From contig DKUR01000031.1 of NCBI GenBank assembly GCA_002490775.1, forward strand, positions 1 through 54,305: a DNA stretch of 54,305 nucleotides, written 5' to 3'. Shown here piece by piece: positions 34,343 to 42,810 of the stretch. Position numbers and translations under genes: made by a program. The notes beneath the pieces are model-generated. The model was given only the letters and a program-made list of their open reading frames with translations, made no database searches and had not been told where the DNA came from. Origin of the DNA: Lachnospiraceae bacterium UBA7199. Its GTDB lineage: Bacteria > Bacillota > Clostridia > Lachnospirales > Lachnospiraceae. Positions within the stretch are counted from its first letter, which is position 1, and the number at the start of each line of letters is the position of its first letter.

Positions 34343-35242
34343 CTATTTCCTCTCCTTTGTTTTAACAATATATAAAAGAATATCTTCAAGCCCTGCCTTG
34401 TCAATTACTGGTTTATTCGAACCTGCTGCAGCCGCTTTCTCCATATATCCGCTGTTCATCAGCTTTCCTTTATCCCATACAAGCGCACTGCACCCAAAAT
34501 CCCCTTCTTCTTTTCCTGCTATCAAGTCCTTGGGGATCATATTGATCTGCTCTTTTGATCCTCTTACAATTCCATAGCGGTAAAGCATCTCATCCTTATT
34601 TTCCTGGAATAACAGTTCTCCCTTATGAATCATCATGACATAATCTGCTGCTTTTTCAATGTCCGAAATAATATGGGAAGAAAGAAATACTGTATGATTC
34701 TCATCCTCAATAAACTCTCTGAAAATATCAAGTATCTCATCTCTGATTACCGGATCAAGACCACTGGTGGCCTCATCCAATATTAAAAGCTGACTGTCAT
34801 GTGACAACGCCACTGCAATAGACAGCTTCATTTTCATTCCCTTAGACAGCTCCTTGATCTTTTTTTCTTCTGGAAGCTGAAACTTTTTTATTAGTTCACA
34901 AAATCTGTCATCTTTCCATGTAACATATACATTCCGCATCACTTTATGAATATATTTCACACGTAAGTCCCCCGGAAAAATACTCTCGTCAAAGACTACC
35001 CCTATGTGCTCTTTAAAAGAAGTTTCTCTATCTCCCTTTATTATTTTGTGCCCTAATAACTCAATTTCTCCTGATTCCACAGGCAGCAAACCCAAAATAG
35101 CTTTAATCGTAGTACTTTTACCTGCTCCGTTCTCCCCTACAAATCCTACAATAGATCCTTTGGGTATTTCAAAACTTATGTTATTTAATTGAAACCCTTC
35201 ATATTTCTTAGTTAAGTTTTTTACTGTAATTGCATTTTTCAT
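34343..35242 (-). CDS. ABC transporter ATP-binding protein
   Basis: A 299-aa ATPase energising the neighbouring permease. Walker A is GENGAGKST, the signature is LSKGMKMKLSIA, Walker B is LLILDEATSGLD, and the switch His is in VFLSSHII. After about residue 215 comes an extra domain of about 85 residues (FQENKDEMLYRYGIVRGSKE and onwards), as in BcrA/YtrB-type exporters. It begins 1 nt after the GntR stop and ends 1 nt before the permease ATG, so translation is coupled across all three genes. Confidence 0.93.
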   Translation of the reverse strand: MKNAITVKNLTKKYEGFQLNNISFEIPKGSIVGFVGENGAGKSTTIKAILGLLPVESGEIELLGHKIIKGDRETSFKEHIGVVFDESIFPGDLRVKYIHKVMRNVYVTWKDDRFCELIKKFQLPEEKKIKELSKGMKMKLSIAVALSHDSQLLILDEATSGLDPVIRDEILDIFREFIEDENHTVFLSSHIISDIEKAADYVMMIHKGELLFQENKDEMLYRYGIVRGSKEQINMIPKDLIAGKEEGDFGCSALVWDKGKLMNSGYMEKAAAAGSNKPVIDKAGLEDILLYIVKTKERK

Positions 35243-35243
35243 T

Positions 35244-35627
35244 TTAACTTTCTATTCCTTCCTGATATAGGATATCCAAAATTTCCTCTATTTCTCCGCG
35301 TCCAATTCCACTTTGTCCAGCAAGGGAAACTGCTTTAAAGAGTAAATCCTCAATCTGTTTTAATTTTTCTTCTCTCACCAAAGTAAGGTCGGCAGCTCTT
35401 ACAAAGCTTCCCTTTCCCACCACTGTAGTGATAAATCCTTCTCTCTCAAGATCTTCATAAGCCCGTTTCGTTGTAATCACACTAATGCGCAATTTCTTTG
35501 CAAGGGTGCGCATGGAAGGCAGCGGATCTCCTTCCTTTAAACGACCTGCCATGATCATTGATTTGATCTGGGATGTGATCTGCTCATAAATTGGGCGGTC
35601 ACTAGAATTGCTGATAATAATATCCAT
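35244..35627 (-). CDS. GntR-family repressor, YtrA subfamily
   Basis: A 127-aa regulator. The winged helix-turn-helix fills residues 1-75 (RPIYEQITSQIKSMIMAGRL, EGDPLPSMRTLAKKLRISVI). The short helical C-terminus (about 85-127) is the dimerisation tail that defines the YtrA subfamily. It is the first gene of the operon with an ABC exporter, and a 25-bp near-perfect palindrome overlaps its promoter, so autorepression relieved by an exporter substrate is the likely mechanism. The inducer is unknown. Confidence 0.93.
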   Translation of the reverse strand: MDIIISNSSDRPIYEQITSQIKSMIMAGRLKEGDPLPSMRTLAKKLRISVITTKRAYEDLEREGFITTVVGKGSFVRAADLTLVREEKLKQIEDLLFKAVSLAGQSGIGRGEIEEILDILYQEGIES

Positions 35628-35704
35628 TCTTCCCCACGCCTTTCCCGTATAACCATATTTAATGCACCAGTTTATATACGATCTTTTATGTTTAACGTTT
35701 ATAT

Positions 35705-35737
35705 ATTGTATATATCATATATATACAATATTGTCAA
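35705..35737 (-). promoter_or_regulatory. Promoter with overlapping GntR operator
   Basis: On the minus strand TTGACA (35737-35732), a 17-nt spacer and TATATA (35714-35709) form the promoter. ATTGTATATAT (35705-35715) and ATATATACAAT (35719-35729) are an 11-bp perfect inverted repeat with a 3-nt centre, covering spacer and -10. Its size and symmetry fit a YtrA-type operator, so the regulator would block RNA polymerase directly. Confidence 0.82.
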
Positions 35738-35751
35738 TATATATTTTAAAC

Positions 35752-35778
35752 AAAAAAACGGAAGCGAAATTGCTCCGT
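35752..35778 (-). terminator. Terminator after the HAD phosphatase gene
   Basis: On the minus strand ACGGA-GC (35778-35772) pairs with GC-TCCGT (35765-35758) with one bulged base, followed by seven T (35758-35752). It begins 4 nt after the phosphatase stop. It is also A-rich on the other side. Confidence 0.82.
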
Positions 35779-35781
35779 TTT

Positions 35782-36444
35782 TTATCTAAAATATAAGAAT
35801 GAAATAATATCCTCCGGCTTTTCAACAAATAAATCTGCTCCGGCTACCTTCTGCTCTTTTTTAGTACGAAACCCCCATGTGACAGTAATACATTGCATTC
35901 CGGCATTGGCTGCTGTCGCAATATCAACTTCAGAGTCCCCCACATAAACTGCTTGCTCTTTGGGGATATCAAGGATGCGCAATGCCTCAAATACCGTATC
36001 TGGCGCTGGTTTTTTACAAATTCCGCATCTGGCGCCAATGGCCACCGACAAATATTCTTTAAAATATCTGTCATACAGTGCATCCACTCCTGCCTGCAGC
36101 TTATTTGATACAATTGCCATTTGAAATCCCTGCTCCTTTAAGCAGGAAAGGAGACTGGAAATTCCCGGATAAAGCCCTGTTTTATCATTACAATGTATGG
36201 CGTAATGCTCTTTAAAAGAAGCAAGAACATCTCTTCTTACCGAATCTTCTGCATTTTCCACCACAGCACGCTCTATCAGCTTTTCTATTCCATTTCCCAC
36301 AAAACACCGGATTTCTTCCAGACTGCGTTCCGGCATATTATAGCGCTTCAATGCATAATTCACACTTGCCTGTAAATCCTCCAGCGTATTTAAAAGCGTT
36401 CCATCCAAATCAAATATTACTGCCTTATATCTTTTTTTCAGCAT
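35782..36444 (-). CDS. HAD hydrolase, phosphoglycolate phosphatase-like
   Basis: A 220-aa soluble phosphatase of HAD subfamily IA. Motif I is FDLDGTLLNT (nucleophile Asp14 and acid Asp16), motif II is IVSNK, the motif III Lys is in CKKPAPDT, and motif IV is YVGDSEVD. An alpha-helical cap lies between motifs I and II. It resembles Gph and PpaX, but substrate cannot be read from sequence. Its first 20 bp overlap the end of the MATE gene, so the two are co-transcribed. A terminator follows the stop. Confidence 0.9.
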   Translation of the reverse strand: MLKKRYKAVIFDLDGTLLNTLEDLQASVNYALKRYNMPERSLEEIRCFVGNGIEKLIERAVVENAEDSVRRDVLASFKEHYAIHCNDKTGLYPGISSLLSCLKEQGFQMAIVSNKLQAGVDALYDRYFKEYLSVAIGARCGICKKPAPDTVFEALRILDIPKEQAVYVGDSEVDIATAANAGMQCITVTWGFRTKKEQKVAGADLFVEKPEDIISFLYFR

Positions 36445-37795
36445 TTTTTACCAACCGTCCTCTCACAATAAAAAAACAAATTGCATGTACTCCCGCTGTA
36501 AGCGCCCATGAAATAGGATAGGAGATATATAATGTGTGCAGACTTCGGTTCCACTGAAATACCGTATAAATCCATATAACCCGAAATGCACAAGCCCCCA
36601 TCAGTGAAACAATCATCGGCATAACCGCGTACCCCAGCCCCCGGATACTGCCAACCAAAACATCCATAATACCGCAAATACAATAAAAAGTGCAAATAAC
36701 TGTCATCCTTTGTAAACCATAGGATATTACCTGTGGATCTGATGAATAAAACCCAAGAATTTGATTTCCAAAAAATACTGCACCATTTCCCATAATAAGT
36801 CCGATTGCAGTTACAAATAAAAGACATTCAATCAATATCTTGTTAATTCTGTCATATTTTCTTCCTCCCAGATTCTGTCCCGTAAAGCTTACCGCAGTCT
36901 GATGCACTGAATTCATAGAAGTATAAACAAATCCTTCTACATTACTTCCGGCAGTATTCCCAGCCATAGCCACAGAGCCAAAAGAATTAACCGAAGACTG
37001 AATCAGCACATTGGAAATAGAAAACAAAGAGCCTTGTATTCCTGCCGGCAGGCCAATTGCCGCAATCTTTCCAAACTTATCCCAGTCAATGCGCAGCTTA
37101 TTTATGCATAACTTAAAGCAGCCTTCACTTCTCATTAAGCACCTGATAATTAACGTAGTAGACACACATTGGGAAATCACTGTTGCAAGAGCTACCCCAG
37201 CCACGCCCATATGCAGTTGAATCACAAAAAAAAGATTTAACACAACATTAATAACACCTGCTATCGATAGATAGAAAAGAGGCCTTCTCGTGTCCCCAAT
37301 TGCCCTTAAAATTGCACTTCCAAAATTAAACATCAGCATGACCGGCATACCAATAAAATAAATCCTCATGTATAGGACAGAATGATCAATTACATTTTCC
37401 GGCGTATCCATAAGCAGCAAAAGTGATCTTGCTGCTGCAATTCCAATAACCGCCAATAAAACCCCGCCTGCCATACTTACCAAAACAGAGGTATGAACTG
37501 TCTGGCTCACCTCCTTCTCCTGTTTTCCACCATAATACCTTGCCACCAGAACGTTAGCTCCTACCGACAAACCTATAAACAAGTTCACCAATAAATTAGT
37601 AAGAGAACCTGTAGAACCTACGGCAGCAAGAGCCTCATTGCCTGCAAATCTGCCTACCACTACTACGTCTGCCGCATTGAACAAAAGCTGTAAAATGCCG
37701 GAAAGCATTAATGGCAGTGTAAACAACAGGATTTTTCCAAATAAAGGGCCGTTACACATATCAATTTCATAAGACTTACGCAATTTTCTTTCCAT
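36425..37795 (-). CDS. MATE-family efflux transporter
   Basis: A 456-aa polytopic protein with twelve expected helices in two halves. The N-terminus MERKLRKSYEIDMCNGPLFG continues into FTLPLMLSGILQLLFNAADV with VVVGRFAGNEALAAVGSTGS, which is diagnostic for MATE transporters of the DinF-like clostridial group. It exports cationic compounds by ion antiport in known relatives. It is divergent from the amidase gene at 37875 and translationally overlaps the HAD gene downstream. The physiological substrate is unknown. Confidence 0.94.
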   Translation of the reverse strand: MERKLRKSYEIDMCNGPLFGKILLFTLPLMLSGILQLLFNAADVVVVGRFAGNEALAAVGSTGSLTNLLVNLFIGLSVGANVLVARYYGGKQEKEVSQTVHTSVLVSMAGGVLLAVIGIAAARSLLLLMDTPENVIDHSVLYMRIYFIGMPVMLMFNFGSAILRAIGDTRRPLFYLSIAGVINVVLNLFFVIQLHMGVAGVALATVISQCVSTTLIIRCLMRSEGCFKLCINKLRIDWDKFGKIAAIGLPAGIQGSLFSISNVLIQSSVNSFGSVAMAGNTAGSNVEGFVYTSMNSVHQTAVSFTGQNLGGRKYDRINKILIECLLFVTAIGLIMGNGAVFFGNQILGFYSSDPQVISYGLQRMTVICTFYCICGIMDVLVGSIRGLGYAVMPMIVSLMGACAFRVIWIYTVFQWNRSLHTLYISYPISWALTAGVHAICFFIVRGRLVKNAEKKI

Positions 37796-37874
37796 GAAAA
37801 TTTTCCTTTCATCAGGAACTGATTTTTTTACTTTCCATACTATAATAAAAGAACACTTTAACTAAGAGGTTACT

Positions 37875-38399
37875 ATGGCAACAGTTATTTTAGATGCCGG
37901 GCATGGTGGTTCTGACTTTGGCGCAACCTATCAAGGACGTATGGAAAAGGATGATACTTTAAGGCTCACACTGGCCATCGGTGAAATCCTGCAAAATGCA
38001 GGTGTGAACGTACTATACACACGTACCGAAGATATTTATGAAACTCCTGCTCAAAAAGCTGCTGAAGGAAATGCCTCCGGTGCCGATTATTTTGTATCCA
38101 TTCATCGTAATTCCAGTCCCCGCAACAATCAGTATACCGGTATCGAATCTTTGGTTTATAATCGTTATAGTGCTGCTGGACGTATGGCCGAAAATATAAA
38201 CACCCAGTTGGAGCGTGTAGGCTTTGTCAATCACGGAGTAAATGAACGTACCAATCTGGCTGTACTGCGGCGCACCAATATGCCTGCTGTCCTCGTGGAG
38301 GTGGGTTTCATCAACACCGATCAGGATAATACCCGGTTTGACAGCAGATTCCAAGAAATTGCCCAGGCAATTGCTGATGGCATATTAATGTCCTTATAG
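37875..38399 (+). CDS. N-acetylmuramoyl-L-alanine amidase (Amidase_3)
   Basis: A 174-aa minimal zinc amidase that cleaves the bond between MurNAc and the stem peptide. Zinc ligands appear in DAGHGGSDFGAT (His10) and VSIHRNS. The catalytic Glu is in VLVEVGFINT. There is no signal peptide, no SH3 and no cell-wall binding domain, so the protein is just the catalytic unit, and how it reaches the wall is unclear. A TATAAT at 37841-37846 and AGAGG before the ATG support independent expression. It converges with the TPR gene across a terminator. Confidence 0.92.
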   Translation: MATVILDAGHGGSDFGATYQGRMEKDDTLRLTLAIGEILQNAGVNVLYTRTEDIYETPAQKAAEGNASGADYFVSIHRNSSPRNNQYTGIESLVYNRYSAAGRMAENINTQLERVGFVNHGVNERTNLAVLRRTNMPAVLVEVGFINTDQDNTRFDSRFQEIAQAIADGILMSL

Positions 38400-38441
38400 T
38401 AATACCTTAAAAGCCATAACCGCCTGAATCATTTCTCAAGG

Positions 38442-38490
38442 AAAACCTGTTGCATATCTGCTTCTTTCAGCATCATATACAACAGGTTTT
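38442..38490. terminator. Bidirectional terminator between converging genes
   Basis: AAAACCTGTTG (38442-38452) and CAACAGGTTTT (38480-38490) form an 11-bp perfect stem with a 27-nt loop. The stem ends in A and T runs, so it can act on the plus strand (amidase) and on the minus strand (TPR/NTase-like gene). Confidence 0.82.
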
Positions 38491-38531
38491 ACCAAAATAT
38501 AAAATCCTCAAAATTTCTATACATACTTTTT

Positions 38532-40865
38532 CTATAGCTTCTCTTCCAAATCATCTAATGACGCATACCCGTATAAAAACGCCGTATTAGCCATGATCAT
38601 TTTTGCCAGATTCTTATTTTCCCTGCAAAGCTGTGCAACAAATCTTCCATAAAGATCCAGCGTTTCATCTGAATAGGTGGATAGTTCACCTCTTAAATAC
38701 GTTTCATAGGAAGTATTAAAAGGATTATCCTCTGATGTATGGATACTTCTTGCGTTTCCTGCGGCTTTAGGATATTCCATCGCAAACTCCTCCATCCATC
38801 CCACTTGAATCTTTACAATTTCTTCAATGATCGCCTTTTTCATTTCCGGCAATTCTGGAAATGAACTTTTGATCTGTGCAAATTTGAGAGGCGCAGTGCT
38901 TTCCATCATTCTTCCATACTTTTCTGTGATCAAATTCCATCCCCTGTCATTTGCCCGGTGAAAATCTGCAATATAGCTTTTCAACATCTCTTCTGTCCAC
39001 GTATAATACTGACTCTTTCTCATAATGGAAAAAGTATTAAAGTCGTCCTGACAATCAGCTCTTCCTCCTTCATTTTCCACCTGGTCAAAAGCTTCCCACT
39101 CTAAAGAAACCAGTTCGTTTACAAGCGCTGACTTAAAAGAATCGTCCTTCTTTTCTTTTTCCGGAATGCTTTTTAATATATTGTCTGTATGGTGATCCAG
39201 ATAGTTATCCTCACCACTGGTAAGTCCCTGCTTTTTCATTTCTTTAATAATAAGCGCAACAATAACTTCTATCATCTGAGGTATCCGCTCATCCCCCGTT
39301 TTAAGCTCTGCCAGCGCACTTAAAATATCTCTGATTTCCGGTAAAACAGGCAATCCTTCCATTCCCTTATGCATCCATTTGTAAAAGGGCGCATACCTGC
39401 GGTTTAAAAGATATACCATCGCCATAGTATGCTTCATAAACTCAGAAAGAGCAATGGCCGCCGTAACTCTCTCTCCTCGTCCGTACATTCTTAAATAATT
39501 ATACTGCCCAGACTGCGCCATAAGAGCCGCCTGTCTGGCAATCTTTTTTATTCTGACCTCCTCTGGATAATAAGCCTGAATTCCCTTCCGTATCCTCGAA
39601 AACTCACCCAGTTCATCCTGAAATACTTTGCCATTTACCGCTGTTGCCAGACGATAGTCATCCAAAAACAGCCATTGATTTTGTGTCGTTGGAATATCTC
39701 TAAGGCCAATCAGACTCTCGTAAAAGTCGCCAATTCGAAATACGCCTACTCTCTTTTGCGCCTTCAGAGTCGTAAAGCGGGTTACTCCCATATATGTGGA
39801 GGGCAGCTCGTCATACGCTCTTTGCAACTCTTCGCCAATCTCATCATAAATTGGATCTGTCAGCCATAAGCAAAATCCGGGGCCAAAATCATGATCTCTG
39901 GAAACCTGATCATCAAACCCAAAACACTCAGATCCCTCTCCCACAAGTCCTGTAGCTATCATATGCTCATACTCTGGAAACTTTTGATGAATCATTGGCT
40001 TTCCAAATTCCTCATAAAATGCTTCACAAAGATCCATTCCATTTTTGAATTGTCTGTTTTTTACGGGAAGGTTCTGTATCTTTTCAGTCACTGCATTTAA
40101 ATTCTGCAGCGTAATCTCATATGCTTTGCTCTTTCCTACATTTCTCTCAATTTCCCGAAGTGCAAGTTTATAATAACGGGCAGATTCCTCAAGATTTCCA
40201 ATTAAATATTGAGCTTCTCCCATTGCGGATAATGCACCACTGTAATGATAATCTCGATCCTCGTCCATCTCAAAAATAGAAAATGCTTTCTTCAGATTAT
40301 CAATTGCCTCCTGTATACGTCCTAATTTAAGCTGTGAAACTGCCAAATTTGTGTAGGTTACTGCCACCTCAATTCTGGCTCCTTCATACAAAGATGCAAT
40401 CCCCAGTGCGCGCTCTAAACAGTCACAGGCACTTTCAAAATCTCCCATTTCCTGAAACAAAAGACTCATATTGTTATAAAGGCTGGCATACCGGAAATCT
40501 GTTTTTTCAATCTCTTTTTCATAAATCCTTTTCACTTCCTGATAATAAGTCATGGACTCTCTCAAAAGACCGGCTGCTCTGCAGGCATTCGCCACATTGA
40601 GCAAAGTAGTTGCATAATGCACAGTCCCCTTAAGCCCTGCCTCATCCATCAAAAGAAGTACCTGGCGGCATCCTGCAATTGCCTTGTCAAATTCTCCTGT
40701 TTCACGATAATGCCCAATAATTTCATTGAGCAGCGTGATCATGGACGCAGTATCTCCTTCCCCCGCCGCCTCATCAATTCTCTGCAGCAGAAAGTTCTCC
40801 ACCTGATCTACTTTGTGCTGTGTAAATAATTCATCCAACTGTGCTAAAATCTGTTCAATAATCAT
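38532..40865 (-). CDS. TPR protein with nucleotidyltransferase-like (DUF4037) and DUF4125 domains
   Basis: A 777-aa soluble protein in three parts. Residues 1-265 are TPR-like helical repeats (YATTLLNVANACRAAGLLRE, ALYNNMS-type repeats, AVTYTNLAVSQLKLGRIQEA). Residues about 280-500 match what I know as DUF4037 and include GEGSECFGFDDQ followed by SRDHDF: a GS at 311-312 and a DxD at 324-326, the spacing of pol-beta-type nucleotidyltransferases. Residues about 560-777 fit DUF4125, with helical SLEWEAFDQVENEGGRADCQ and NPFNTSYETYLRGELSTYS. The start at 40865 has GGAGGT upstream. The patatin gene lies 36 nt upstream in the same direction. The molecular function is unknown. Confidence 0.85.
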   Translation of the reverse strand: MIIEQILAQLDELFTQHKVDQVENFLLQRIDEAAGEGDTASMITLLNEIIGHYRETGEFDKAIAGCRQVLLLMDEAGLKGTVHYATTLLNVANACRAAGLLRESMTYYQEVKRIYEKEIEKTDFRYASLYNNMSLLFQEMGDFESACDCLERALGIASLYEGARIEVAVTYTNLAVSQLKLGRIQEAIDNLKKAFSIFEMDEDRDYHYSGALSAMGEAQYLIGNLEESARYYKLALREIERNVGKSKAYEITLQNLNAVTEKIQNLPVKNRQFKNGMDLCEAFYEEFGKPMIHQKFPEYEHMIATGLVGEGSECFGFDDQVSRDHDFGPGFCLWLTDPIYDEIGEELQRAYDELPSTYMGVTRFTTLKAQKRVGVFRIGDFYESLIGLRDIPTTQNQWLFLDDYRLATAVNGKVFQDELGEFSRIRKGIQAYYPEEVRIKKIARQAALMAQSGQYNYLRMYGRGERVTAAIALSEFMKHTMAMVYLLNRRYAPFYKWMHKGMEGLPVLPEIRDILSALAELKTGDERIPQMIEVIVALIIKEMKKQGLTSGEDNYLDHHTDNILKSIPEKEKKDDSFKSALVNELVSLEWEAFDQVENEGGRADCQDDFNTFSIMRKSQYYTWTEEMLKSYIADFHRANDRGWNLITEKYGRMMESTAPLKFAQIKSSFPELPEMKKAIIEEIVKIQVGWMEEFAMEYPKAAGNARSIHTSEDNPFNTSYETYLRGELSTYSDETLDLYGRFVAQLCRENKNLAKMIMANTAFLYGYASLDDLEEKL

Positions 40866-40901
40866 ATGTCTACCTCCATTCCAGCCGAACAAACATCATT
40901 C

Positions 40902-41780
40902 TTATGACATCAGGAAATTATAGATTTCCTCTTCTCTCCCCATAGCCTCCTCATAGCCATGCCTATAATACCTCATCAAGGTATCCACATCAGATTCATT
41001 ATTTTCTACTGCTAATTTCGAAGGCCTGAAAACCAATGCTTTTCCTTCCTTCTCCATTTGTTCAATCTCATTAAGACAGGCATTATACTTTTTTGACCTG
41101 CCTGATACTGTTTTAACAAAATCAGGATATTTATGATATACCAGCCTGATCATCATCATATAAAAAAATCTGTATTTTTTCCGATAATCTGATTTTCTCG
41201 TTAAAATGATCAGCACCTTCTTCCAGCCCTCTTCAACAATCTTGCCAATTGGAAGTGCATCTGCCATGCCTCCATCCAGCATAGGGGCGCCATCAATCTG
41301 GCTTACCCTGGAAATAAAAGGAAGGGAATTTGCCGCGCGACATATTTTCCAAAATTGATCCTCTGACTTAAAGTTTTCATGGTACACACTCTCGCCAGTT
41401 CTACAATCAGTCGTATTTATAATAAAGCGTTTCTTTGAATTACAAAAGGTTTTAAAATCAAAGGGTGCCAGCTTTTTGGGTACTTCATCAAACAGAAAAT
41501 CCATGTCAAAAAAAGTTCCCTTTTTCAAGAAAGTGGCTGGTCCCATATATTTTTCTTTTTCAAGGGGCTTTATCACTGCCTCTACAGCCCTTCCCTTCTG
41601 CTCCGAAACATAATTCATTCCTGCATAAGCACCAGCAGAGACTGCCAGTACATTGGGCACCTGTATCTTCTTTTCCATAAGAAAATCTAATACTCCGGCA
41701 GCAAATACACTCCTCATGGCACCACCTTCAATTAAAATTCCCGTATTTTCAAATATTCTTTCGTTCTCCATCACCTGCAT
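40902..41780 (-). CDS. Patatin-like phospholipase (YjjU/RssA type)
   Basis: A 292-aa serine hydrolase with the Ser-Asp dyad of patatins. The oxyanion motif is EGGAMRSVFAAG near residue 18, the nucleophile is in LAVSAGAYAG (the leading Gly of GxSxG is Ala here), and the Asp is in MLDGGMADALPIG. There is no signal peptide or membrane anchor. It is followed at 36 nt by the TPR/NTase-like gene and is probably its operon partner. Substrate is presumably a phospholipid or acyl ester. Relatives of this subgroup are mostly uncharacterised. Confidence 0.9.
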   Translation of the reverse strand: MQVMENERIFENTGILIEGGAMRSVFAAGVLDFLMEKKIQVPNVLAVSAGAYAGMNYVSEQKGRAVEAVIKPLEKEKYMGPATFLKKGTFFDMDFLFDEVPKKLAPFDFKTFCNSKKRFIINTTDCRTGESVYHENFKSEDQFWKICRAANSLPFISRVSQIDGAPMLDGGMADALPIGKIVEEGWKKVLIILTRKSDYRKKYRFFYMMMIRLVYHKYPDFVKTVSGRSKKYNACLNEIEQMEKEGKALVFRPSKLAVENNESDVDTLMRYYRHGYEEAMGREEEIYNFLMS

Positions 41781-41901
41781 TTGTTATTATTTCCTCATCT
41801 GTTTACTACCTATTATACTTCATTTAATGTTTTTTTCAAGCATCACCTTCGCCGCTTTCCCACATATGATATAGTAAAATCATACACAAGGATTCATTTT
41901 T

Positions 41902-42795
41902 ATGTACTTTTCGATTATTATAATCATATTTCTACTGCTTTTTCTTATTGTGTCTGGCACCTGCCGCAGACGCTGGGCAATAAAAAAGGTCTGCTCTATG
42001 TCATGTTCTGATAAATGTGAGCTCTTTAATTCTCTCTTGGAACCATTCGGTTATTGTTACAATCCCTCCCAGGATATTATATCTTCCCGAAATGATGCTT
42101 GGCAGAGAAATGCTGGCTACACAGCCCTTTTTGACCGGACAGCCGCATATTTTAATATGGTATTTGATTATCTTCCCATATATTTCAATTATGATGAGAA
42201 AACCTGGCTGATTGAAATATGGAAAGGGCAATATGGCATCAATACCGGCTCTGAAGTAGGTATTTACTATGCAGACCGTATTCTATCTGAAAAAGAATTA
42301 CCCACCGCACACTTTCAGGCTGTAGACGATTGCGACATGCTGCCTGTATCCATGACTTTGTCAAAGGAAAAAAATCTCCTTGCCCGGGTTGCAAAAAAAA
42401 CCTGGTGGCTGACTGCATTTTGCATGGGGCAGTTTTCAAAGCCCTCCCAGCTTTTTCTTAATGTATCTATCTGCTTTACAGATTGTGACATGATGCACCA
42501 TTTCCTAAATGCGCTTAGGAAAACCGGCCTGCCTGAAGAATGTATCCAGATATGCGGTCATAAAATCACTTTTCCCTTCGGCGGGTATATCAGGCATCCA
42601 TACAGCCTATGGCAGCGGATTGTACGCGCATGGGCACAATTTTGGAATCGGATTTTCTGTAAGATCTTCCTTTTTATTACACGCTGCTTTACTCTTACCC
42701 TGGATCGAATGCTGTACTTGTATTATCTTCTTCCATTTGCTTTTAGAAAAATGCTTCGTCCACGTAAATACCGTAAAAAATATATGTGCCATTAG
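41902..42795 (+). CDS. DUF4474-like membrane-anchored protein
   Basis: A 297-aa protein with an N-terminal membrane helix (residues 2-20, very Ile-rich), a central soluble region and a basic, hydrophobic C-terminus (from about 250). The central part has the pattern I associate with DUF4474: GYCYNPSQDIISSRNDAWQR, then FDYLPIYFNYDEKTWLIEIW with KGQYGINTGSEVGIYY. No catalytic residues are known. The ATG has AAGGA upstream. It is followed 15 nt later by the metallophosphoesterase and shares its transcript. The pair is divergent from the patatin gene. Confidence 0.8.
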   Translation: MYFSIIIIIFLLLFLIVSGTCRRRWAIKKVCSMSCSDKCELFNSLLEPFGYCYNPSQDIISSRNDAWQRNAGYTALFDRTAAYFNMVFDYLPIYFNYDEKTWLIEIWKGQYGINTGSEVGIYYADRILSEKELPTAHFQAVDDCDMLPVSMTLSKEKNLLARVAKKTWWLTAFCMGQFSKPSQLFLNVSICFTDCDMMHHFLNALRKTGLPEECIQICGHKITFPFGGYIRHPYSLWQRIVRAWAQFWNRIFCKIFLFITRCFTLTLDRMLYLYYLLPFAFRKMLRPRKYRKKYMCH

Positions 42796-42810
42796 AAAGG
42801 AACTCGTTTT

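Noticed and set aside
38532..41780. Firm call of a CBASS defence operon
   Set aside because: The NTase-like domain is DUF4037-like, not a recognisable CD-NTase. The patatin is of the common YjjU type, and no Cap2/Cap3 genes or mobile context are present.
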